Shown here one piece after another: positions 11,801 to 19,800 of a stretch of 64,000 nt of DNA. The notes below the pieces were generated by a model, which saw nothing but the letters and a program-made list of their open reading frames with translations, had not been told where the DNA came from and did not search any database. Within the stretch, counting starts at the first letter, position 1. Each line of letters begins with the position of its first letter. The stretch lies in assembly GCA_964019425.1 (NCBI GenBank), contig OZ025823.1, forward strand, positions 62,001 to 126,000, given 5' to 3'. The position numbers were made by a program, and so were the translations under genes. The DNA comes from Flectonema sp. DT1601 (taxonomy: Eukaryota > Euglenozoa > Diplonemea > Diplonemida > Diplonemidae).

Positions 11801-13439
11801 GAGCGAAATCAGAGCTACCAGCACAGATGTTTGTTATCCACTGGAATGATAAAGGGTTTGTTGTTGTTGTATTTATTTCGCAAGTCGACAAAATCTCCTC
11901 GTTAATTGTAAACGTCGGGGGGTCATTTTGTTCCTCAACATTTATACAAAGTTCTGTGGAGGGATTACTTTGTAAATCAAAAGTATCAACTGCAACAACA
12001 TCATAACAACATCCTCCTGTAGGAGTAGACGAGTACGGAAAGGTTGTGAAGTGCAAATCTCCAGAGGACGAATCAATTGTTGGCTGTTCAGAGAAAACTG
12101 TCAAACAATTGGCATTACGGGGAACCAAGTCAAAGCGCTTAACGTAATCAAAGCTACTCTGACAAGAAGTAAAAGGATCGCCTCGAATATTCTGAGCCCA
12201 GGTAGGAAACAAGTGTCTGTTGTTATTAGTGTTAGAGGCTCCTTCTGGGACAGTAATAGTTCGGGTTGAGTCCGGTGAGACTACGAATGAAGGTCTTTGA
12301 TTAACAGGATCAACTGTTAATGAAAAAGTGAAGGGCTCACTTGTGTCATCTCCAAGTCCATCATCTCTTGCTAAAAGTGTGATTGTAACTACTCCACACC
12401 TCCCAGGATTCAGGGTAAATGTCAAATCCCTGCAGGGCAGTTGCTGACCTGCCGGAACGTTAGCTATCTGTGGAGCTCGTTCAAAGAACGTCGCATCGCT
12501 TGTCTGAATTAAGAATTCGATATTTTGAAATGGCCATTCCCTCCACCCGCCGTGATCGATGTTACATAAGAAGTTTGGAATGGTAGTAACAGGTTGCGGG
12601 TTTTGATTTATTGTTTCATCAACGCGGATATTTCCGAGTGGGCGGAATGCTGGCGGATCGTTAACTGGGAGGATGTTAATGGCAAATATTTGTCGACTAC
12701 AAGTAGAGCTACCAGCTGGGATTGGGAAAACAGGATTCTGATTAACAAGTCCTCTATTACACTGTTGGTTACAAGGAAGTATGTTACCCTGACCAACAGG
12801 GCAGGGAACAACGTCCACGTTGCACTGACAGTCAACACCGGCGAGTGGGAAAGCGATTCCGTCGTCTTCTAACCAAACCTCAAAGTAGGCGATTCCCCAC
12901 CTGTCTGGTGAACTCTCAAACGTCAGAGTTCCGTATCCTGTGTCCTGACTATCTGGGTTACCTGCTCCATAACATGGGACTAAAGGGAGTCCGTTACACA
13001 AATTGGGATCAGGAAATAAGTTACCAACTGCTACACCAGGATCCATAACATCTCCCTCTCTTTTTGGTGTTCCAGTTGGACCAGAGGAAAAGAATGCAGG
13101 ATCAGCTACTGACACGGTGGCTGTTGTCGGTGCTGCTGGGTCTGGCTGACGAATATCAATTTGTCGAAATCTAAAAGAAAGACTGTCACCTCCTCCATTG
13201 CAATCGGAAACTCCACACGCCCATTGTTCGACGTAATACAATCCACCATCTTCAACAAATACGCGATCTGCAAAAAACGGCCATACGTTATTATTTAGTG
13301 TGAAGGTCGGTGCGTGGTTACCAATTACCCCTCCCACGAAATGTGTCAGCGCGTCAACATCTCTCTCCGTCGCTGCAGCTAATGTGAAGCCAAACAACAA
13401 CAGTACCGACATCATTGGTGCGATAATATGGATGCTCAT
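5838..13439 (-). CDS. Giant single-pass surface protein with cadherin-like (tandem-95/VNDPP) repeats
   Basis: A single 7.6 kb exon encodes 2533 residues. Residues 1-23 form a signal peptide (VLLLFGFTLAAA core). The ectodomain holds about 16 repeats of roughly 110-160 residues, each bounded by variants of VNDPPSF (VNDPP, VNQRP, VNTPP, VDDPP, INDLP, VNNPP) and often containing an AGP-x-x-E-x-x-Q element. This is the pattern of cadherin-like/VCBS beta-sandwich repeats found in adhesins of bacteria and protists. A transmembrane helix lies at about 2383-2408 (IYILLGSLGGLLLLAAIIAL), followed by a CCRKKEKK stop-transfer and a proline-rich tail of about 120 residues that could bind SH3 or WW proteins. 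An adhesion or surface role is inferred from architecture. The long intron-free exon is unusual among its neighbours. An acceptor (TTCTTCATTCAG) ends at 13472, 33 nt before the ATG. Confidence 0.85.
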   Translation of the reverse strand: MSIHIIAPMMSVLLLFGFTLAAATERDVDALTHFVGGVIGNHAPTFTLNNNVWPFFADRVFVEDGGLYYVEQWACGVSDCNGGGDSLSFRFRQIDIRQPDPAAPTTATVSVADPAFFSSGPTGTPKREGDVMDPGVAVGNLFPDPNLCNGLPLVPCYGAGNPDSQDTGYGTLTFESSPDRWGIAYFEVWLEDDGIAFPLAGVDCQCNVDVVPCPVGQGNILPCNQQCNRGLVNQNPVFPIPAGSSTCSRQIFAINILPVNDPPAFRPLGNIRVDETINQNPQPVTTIPNFLCNIDHGGWREWPFQNIEFLIQTSDATFFERAPQIANVPAGQQLPCRDLTFTLNPGRCGVVTITLLARDDGLGDDTSEPFTFSLTVDPVNQRPSFVVSPDSTRTITVPEGASNTNNNRHLFPTWAQNIRGDPFTSCQSSFDYVKRFDLVPRNANCLTVFSEQPTIDSSSGDLHFTTFPYSSTPTGGCCYDVVAVDTFDLQSNPSTELCINVEEQNDPPTFTINEEILSTCEINTTTTNPLSFQWITNICAGSSDFALQCDPDEASQIVSFDVSPRNPNLFSVQPSISSTGILTFQTNAGVSGTTEVIVTATDNGTPPQRSRIASFSLVVEPVNTPPSATLGANVVVEEDSGPALLPQWLTGVSRGPGVEDSQQQLTIACSNNNPSLFSVAPDLTLNQRSAADLTFTPAANANGLATVTCVLTDDGGLGSQRCPGSDSQTITFPITIGAVDDPPFVELTESCIRPEWKCTSTSATVCTGQATGAQCTTDNIFTAVTVFEDEGRIVLQNLIREFGGGPPDENQVVQFEVSAADPSLFDPNVPILVDSTSGALSFKTADNAFGTTTITIVAIDSGGNRSMPRGIQLTIVPVNDPPVLQLTASDIIVDGCVAVPCPLIVRSNVFVAGSLTAGALNENQQSISLRVDPSQPNWFTQPPVVTAGGTLSFSLVAGLFPEGSYSQGMTLVATDDGVPPESSRTAFTLTVVVSNQPPRFEISPTPLDTPEDTPGVIKITAWARAITAGSESEDQSFESISFRCDISDPSLLKPNTGLDVSPSGVLTFEVAPNRFGTTDATCSIIDSKGAFFTRTFPFTVAPVNDCPVLQLVSQQLTIYDTEGESSHLVVLSASPGPFEDAQQLSFDVVPSRADVFLTNPVVRNNRLIVNVIPGRRGTVSMTITLRDNGGRSRGGCDQSVPARLDVFVEHANRRPTFELITNNIAVSEDVSSISTTSFVRNIFVGHAAEIGQQTVNCVVLTNSSSVAFFDIYPYLLTRLDSQAAELTFKPGPNVTGTFNFNVQCTDSGLSSPSPPHYRVSELSLGEFRIVVGSVNDPPYFDFEPNSEGIFVWEDSDFYRLPIFLKNIQAGPLNEKDQTTTANCVVRKSEWLFADPPVTQISNIDNGLNDKTADITFRIQPEQSGIAELECCVVDELGAGFCRTTTITVRAINDLPMFEIDTSKTLREVSSNSVVPVVVNRFLVKVVPGPDEEWLTSRVNGENQQTLTPVIEITSNIDITVDNSNQQIISPGSISLESTAAIPGLAGMSYNLLFNLLPGRCGSVSGSVTVTDTAGGMRSKQFSIEVECVNDPPSFIGGLPVTLCEHQQNAEEIISIPNWAREVTAGYLEDRAQRVIFSVRFSDIFESNCSRVFRAIPQITSAGELQISLSTNQNGYCLFIVSIRDNGTWYSPEVISYETALLRIDVQSVNDEPVLSLSQSPDGNSLMNGAIRYGIVAQESEFPLKQNIPNWCGHVAPGPLLADDELAEQKVNISIDLQVISGSGIGGVWLHGTPNVSIIASPRNASKFFEIPPYTTINPTLRTCDLNYKMLPFAWGNFTFVVTIKDDGLRTPCNGTSGLDTFGQPVILQVDIVAVNNPPVIKLSRSNITIFEDSPPTRVENIITQLGPGPFEPTQDLSVDITTTDTRLFGTPPVMSGGTLILTPGPNAVGVADLVFRAIDYTSAQHSNSKSRLAIPLNSAGTVIDSSVGNTNSLSSDAHFIVTVLPVNDPPSFVSATQPILLKEDTLGLFIVERWASGMIAGPVDESNQNLIFVVTYRDGVAGLGMFDLFRDFKTFPRVNPATGDLAFEISENIFGSFFFNVFLQDNGGSNPPNINSSEPHVLNIQIESVNDPPSFQLITSHLQLQRTDGAITTQIATLIRKGPDNEANQTVHFTLNITSTSQIFKAGYEPILSPDGVLSFTLNSMQWGRTDISILLHDSEGATSTLERIQITSERGAAGEDNFELEFATFLSATQQNEALNAIASMLAAAGPDNEVVSRDRINVISWTQGPAPSVLVFNFNDLIIAPVNTNAAQLSERMVAVLSTGSLAESLGVHNTRVHQPGGNIYNLKLNGNDTPLPKSQIGEDVRHDDPISSTDPKLIYILLGSLGGLLLLAAIIALIYYFCCRKKEKKSPPPPAESEPASVPPPSTVPTEEILVNEPEPVPQPQPVQVPPEAIRFSSAFPGRPPRDANVRTATHQAHPLRFFSVPSLDRNKNIEDDHNLIGHPSGDILSGNHNENQQVRSNPLADFYLG

Positions 13440-13880
13440 CTTTCTTTGAACTACATTTTCATGCTATCTATCTGAATGAAGAATAAAAAGAACTCTGTTT
13501 CATACACTACATCACCTAACAGGGATAACCAGTTCTTCTCCATAGATAATGAGAACTCACTATTATTGTAATCTGCTGGGGGTGAATAAGTCTGTCCTAT
13601 AGATTATTTTGGCTAACCCATTCATGTGAAACTCACGTAAGAGGCACATTTATGTTGTTATTTCTTCGCATTTATTGTTGGGAGGAAAAGCACGAAGTCC
13701 GACAGTGTCACACTCCCACGATGCGTATCGAAACGCAGCTGGCAGATTGACCTGTTTTGTTTGTTCAATTGCAACAACAACTCTTCGTAAAGAATTCAAA
13801 AACAGTACTACGACATACCCAGAAAGTAGAAATTTGTTGCGCACTTCGAGCAGGTCAGAGGGAGGAGGCAGAGTTCAGGA
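13440..13880. other. Intergenic, cadherin-like/5-phosphatase
   Basis: This gap of 441 nt holds the likely 3' end of the 5-phosphatase transcript and a T-rich acceptor ending at 13472. Short open frames on both strands here lack coding character. A very short upstream reading frame (ATG-AAA-ATG-stop) lies between the acceptor and the cadherin-like start. Confidence 0.4.
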
Positions 13881-16800
13881 TCATTCTTGGTCAGATGCAA
13901 CTTCATCCATCAAGGTTTCCTTTGGGACTCTTCCCGGAGCTCCACCAGGTGGTGGAGTGTATCCGTAGTTTGTAACCTGTTTTTGTTTTTTTTTAATTCT
14001 CACAAATACTACTATTTTCCTAAAATGCAAAAAAGGTTCACCGTGATGTATTTCAATAATAAAGATGTTTTCGCATACCTTGAACTTGCACCTGATGACA
14101 CCAATCTTGCGACTGAGGCAACAGACATCCACTTCGATATCCTGCTCCTCGTCATAAAGAACGCGTCCCTGCAACTCCATCACTGCAGCACCTCTAAACA
14201 TCTTATCTTCACGAGGCTCAGCAAGGTCTCTGAAGATAATAATCAACGAGTGCTTCTCCAAGTACTCAGTCATTTGGACTGCGCACTTAATAGGTCCAGG
14301 GAGTGACTCTCCAGTGAAAGAAGGCTTCATGGTTGAAGTCTTGGACGACTTACCCTTGTGAGGGTGTTCAGAGAATGGAGAGTAGACCATCATCATTGGC
14401 TTTCTGAACATCAAGTGGTTCTGCTCTATGAACGTAATCTCAGAGAACTCAAACTGTGGTCTTGGCTCCTGGTCACGGTGGAAGCAGTTCATGTGCGGTC
14501 TGACGCAACGGACAACGTACGTCGCGTACACCGGCATGTGCTCACTCGTGTGTACATCTGCCGCTCCGTATCCAGTGCACTTGATGGTAGTGTTGCCCAT
14601 GCTTTTCACTAAGATACGGTCAGTGTACGATGGGGCCCGTCCACGGTCGTTCATGTAGTCTGACGATCCCTTCTTGTAACGGTACGTTGGCGGGAAGGTG
14701 ATAGGCGCTTCCTTGAATCCGTACATGATGTTACCTTCTTCAATCTCGTTCAACAACTGATCTTGGTTCAACAGCTCGATGTACTTCTTTGATTCCAGGA
14801 GTGGTGTTGCCTCGGCGTTTTCCATCTCCACACGGTAGTTCATGTCACCCATCCAGAAGACGTGGTGGAACTGAGACGACAAGTCGCAATCCTTGTTAGC
14901 AAGCTGGATCTGGTTACAAATCTCCTCGATGTTAATCTTTCTCATCTTCGTCCTCTCCATACGCGCAGCCAAGTGGCAACTGATGAACGCCATCGAGGTG
15001 TTGTGGAACTTCAGACAGATGCCTGCTGCTCCCTTCATACCACACTTCTCCTTGTGCAGAGTCGCCTTGGTTGAACCTTCAACGTTAGTGATCTTCAACA
15101 GACACTTTTTCTTGCAAAGTACCACAACCGTGATGTCCCAAAGTTGCATGCTCGCCAGCGTCAGGTAGTCCTTGCCGAGGTATTCTTGCACGTATGTGAA
15201 CCATTCTCCCTGCTCCTTCTGGTATGAACATTCTTGGGTACCTACTGCGTACAAGTCGTACTTGCCCTTAGGGATCCATGACTCCAACGTTGAACTGTCC
15301 CTTGGTGGTGGACTTCCGCACATGTTGAACGAACCACACCACACCGACACAGGTTCGTCCTGCACCTTAGACGAGTTGATTTTGCAACGTCCCTGAAGCT
15401 CACGGTCGAGCAACTCACCAGTCTTCTTGAAAGGGTTTGGCACTTTCTGTACAACAGCGTTTTCTTTAGTACCGTCGATCGTCGTCGTCGTGGATCCACC
15501 GTCTACAGCGGTGTCAGGCTTCGTTAAGCTAGGGGCGTACACACGGATCGCTGGACGGATCGATGATCCGGTCTCGTAGAAACGCTCACGCTCGTCATTG
15601 CTTGGGAACACGATCTCGTACGACTTCGCAGCGTCGAAGAACATAAGACGTGCTCTGCGCGGGTCCATCACGTTTCTCTCGAGTTGCAGCAGCTTGTTGG
15701 CGTCGTGCTGTCTTCTCGTCTTACCCTTCGCATCGAGGCAGTAAAACGACTTTGCAAAGTGGTCGACCACCCAAATTCTTCGGTCCGCAGGTCCAAAAGC
15801 CTTGTTCGGGTTCCACTTCAGCACCGGGAAGTACGACTTCAGATAAATGTTGTTCGTCACTTCAGGAAGTGGAAGCATCCATGGCTCTGGCGGCTTCTCT
15901 GGTTCCTCGTCGTCCTCGTCGAAGTCCGACCCGCGTTCTGCATCATCTGGCTCGGCCATTTCCTCTTCCTCGTCCTCGTCATCATCCTCCTCCCACTCGG
16001 CCTCTTGCTCCTCGAGTGCAGCCTCAAGCTCGGCCTCAAGGTCCTCGTCGTCCTGGTGCTCATTGTCGTCATCTCCGTCGCTCTCTTCTTCCTCTTCTTC
16101 CTCACCCTCTGGCTCTTCCTCATCGTCCATTTCTGCCCATGCGTCCTCTTCATCTTCGGCAGGGGCCTCCTCTTCGTCTGCATCTTCCTCGTCATCGACA
16201 CGAGGGTCTTCAACGTCCATCTCCTCCTCAGGGTCTTCCCACTCTGGATCGTCCTCAGCGTCGTCCTCGTTCACAAACTTCTCCCCTGCGAACGGATCGT
16301 CGACCTTCTCCCCCTCGAATGGCTCATCAACCTTCTCTCCCTCGAATGGCTCGTCGACCTTCTCTCCTTCGAACGGTTCGTCCATTTTCTCGCCCTTGAA
16401 GTCGTCGTCCTTCAACTTCTCGCCGGTGAACGGATCGTCGAGCTTCTCACCCTTGAAGTCGTCGTCGAGCTTCTCACCCTTGAAGTCGTCGTCGAGCTTC
16501 TCACCCTTGAAGTCGTCGTCGAGCTTCTCACCCTTGAAGTCGTCGTCGAGCTTCTCACCCTTGAAGTCGTCGTCCTTCAATTTCTCGCCGGTAAACGGAT
16601 CGTCGAGCTTCTCGCCCTTGAAGTCGTCGTCCTTCAACTTCTCGCCGGTGAACGGATCGTCAAGCTTCTCACCCTTGAAGTCGTCATCCTGAAGCTTCTC
16701 ACCGTGGAATGGCTCGACGGCCTGCTTGTACCAAGCCTCTCTCTCAGCGACAACTTCAGGTGCTGCCTCCTCGTCGGTTCTGTTCATGCCGTCATCTTCT

Positions 16801-19800
16801 TCCTCAGGCTCTGCAGCCGAGCGCTTCCAGGTCTGTTTTTCAGGATCTTCCTTCTGTGCCTTTGTCCACTCTTCAATCTGTTTCGGCGCCTTCCACCAGT
16901 TGTCCTTCAACCATTCTTCACGCTTCTGCTGCTCCTCAGGTTCATCAGCCCCACGGTTCCACTCGTCTCCGCCATCTTGGAAATCTTCGATCATGGAAGG
17001 CTTCTTCCACCACTCGTCAGCAGCGGCCTCAGGATCCTTCACTTCTCTTTCAGGGTTACGCGCATTCTTGAACCAATCCTCACGCTCCTTGATCTCCTCT
17101 GGGGTGGCCTCTGGGGTCTCGTCGTCATCGCGGGTCATGCCGTCGTCATCTTCTTCAGGCTTGGCCGATTTCTTCCAGGCTTCTCCACCTTCCCCATCCC
17201 TCCTCCACTCGGTCGAGTGCTTCGGCGCCTTCCACCAGTTGTCCTTCATCCACTGTTCACGCTCATCTTGCTCTTCGTCCGCAACAGGTCTCTTTTTTCC
17301 GGACGCGTCCTCCATTCTCCATGGTGCCTCGGTGTCCTCAGGATCACGCTGGTACTGCTCAATGTACTCGGGTTTCTTCCACCATTCCTCGTTCTCAGGG
17401 TCGACGTAATTCCTCTGCCAGTCTTCTGGCTTCTTCGCAAGCTCTTCTTCGGCATCCATCGCGAGGTAAGCAGCTTCTTCTTCCTGACGTGTCATCTCCT
17501 CCCTCTCTTGGTCAGCCTTTTCCTCCTCGGCTTGCATCTCACGCTCGTCGGCGTCTGGTGCAACGTAGAAGTTGGTATCGGCAACCGCCTTGAAGAACTC
17601 ATCCTGGCCGATAGTCTCTTCAGGCTCAGACTCGTCGTCGGCGACTCCGCGCTTGCGGCCACTTGACCCCTCAGGTCCGAAGTCGTCCTTCGCTCCCTTC
17701 CTGTTCCATTCAATCTGATCCTTCACGGCCTGGATCTGATCTTCCGTCGGCACCTGACCTTCGTTGATGGCTGCAAGGGCGTCTCCAAGCTCGTCTGCCA
17801 GGATACGCTTCTCCTTGTCACCTCGGTCTCTCAACCAGTCCATTCTCTTTGCCTTGTCGTCGTCGGACATCTGCTTCCTGTACCAGTCCTCACGCTTCTC
17901 AAGCTGCGGTCCAGAAGGTTCCTTGCCGTGCTTCCTGTACCACGCGTCTCTCTTGTTCTGCTCTTCTGGTTCGGCAGGCACTCCCTTGTTGGCACGGTAC
18001 CAGTCATCACGCTTCTTCTGCTCTTCCGGCGATGGGTTGTCCTTCTTCCACTGCTCTTCCCCAGCAGGACCCTTTGCCCAGTCATCACAGACTTCAGGCG
18101 CCTTCCACCAGTTGTCCTTGTACCAGTCTTCTCTCTTCTTCTTCTCTGGTCCGGAAGCTGGGCAGTCGTGTCCAAGCCCGAGCGCTCCGGCAGTAGGGTT
18201 CCCCGCCGTCCACTTCTTTCCGCTTGGTCCGGCGTTCTGGTAGTCATCGATAAACTCTGGGCGCTTCCACCAGTCGTCTCCGTCTCCGTGCTTTCTGTAC
18301 CAGTCCTCTCTCTTGTCCTTCTCCGGATCGGTTGCTGGCTTGGAATCTCCGTTCTCTCCACGGGTGGCATCCGGGTCTACGGCACCCCACTTCTTCCCGG
18401 TCGCTCCCTTCTTCGCCCAGTCGTCAGCGCACGAAGGTGCCTTCCACCAGTTGTCTTTGTACCATTTTTCGCGCTTGTCCTTCTCGGGGTCGGTCGCTGG
18501 CTTCTTGTGTCCCAGTCCGGCTGCCGCGCTGACAGGGTCGTCTCCTGTCCAGTGCTTCCCGCCTTCTCCATTCTTCAGCCAGTCCTCAATGTACTCAGGC
18601 TTCTTCCACCAACCTTCTCCGATAGTCTCCGGGTCCTGACGGTCCACCGTGGTCAATGGCTTCTTCCTTCCGCACATCGGTCCGGCCTTCCCGTTCTTCT
18701 TCCAGTCGTCGTGGCAAGTAGGCGTCTTCCACCAGTTGTCTTTGTACCAAGCATCACGATCGGCATTCTCCTTCTCCGGGCAAGGATGTTCTTTACCACC
18801 TCCCCTGTTGGCGTTAGGGCGGTTGTCCGCGGTCCACATTGCTCCCTCAGGTCCGTTGTGTGCCCAGTCCTCGCAGTACTGCGGTTCCTTCCACCACTCG
18901 TTGTCACCGGCGTTGCGGAACCAGTTGTCGCGAAGCTGCTGCTCCTCCGGGCTCGCAGGGTCCTTGTCTCCTTCCCCCTTCTTCCCGGCTTCCTCGTTAC
19001 CAGCGGCCCACTTCTTTCCGTTTGACCCGTTCTTCTTCCAGTCCTCGACATACTCTGGAGCCTTCCACCAGTTCTGGCGGTACCACTCGTCACGACGGAT
19101 CGCCTCCGCAGGAGTGCACGGGTTCTCAGCCGCCTTCTTTGCGAATCCCTGTTCCTCTCCACAGGCCCTCCACATGTCTCCGATCGGGCGGTACCAGTTC
19201 TCGCGCTGCCCCTTCACGTCCTCAGGTGCCTCAGGTCCCTTCTTTCCAGCCTCCGGTACTTCAGCAGATTTCCAAGTCTCTCCTCTTGGTCCCTGCGTGG
19301 CCCAGTCAAGGGCATGCTGTGGAGCTGTCCACCAGTTGTTTCCGTACCAGTGCTCTCTCTGCTTCTTCTCGTCTGGTGAAGCCCGGTTCTTGTCTCCACT
19401 TCCCTCCGCTCCGTGGGTTTCGTTGTCGGCGTTCCACTTCTTCCCCTTCGGTCCGAGGCGGTGGAAGTCTTCAACGTACTGTGGCTGCTTCCACCACTCG
19501 CTCCCCTCTGGGGCAGTCTTCTGTTTGTGTGTCTTGCTCCAGTTTTCAATAAATGGTCCCTGCTTCCACCACTCCTTGTCTACCTTCGGCTCGTCGTTCT
19601 TGCCGCACCAGGCATCGCCAAGAGCACCGTTTTTGTGGAAGTCGTCGGTGTACTTCGGTTGCTTCCACCAGTTTGTTTTGTACCAGTCTTCCCTCTTCTT
19701 CTTCTCAGGACCATTGCATGGGGACTCCAGTGCTTTTCCGGTCTTACCGTCCTCCTCCGTCTTTCCTGGCCAGTGTCTCCCCTCGTCACCCTTCTGGAAG

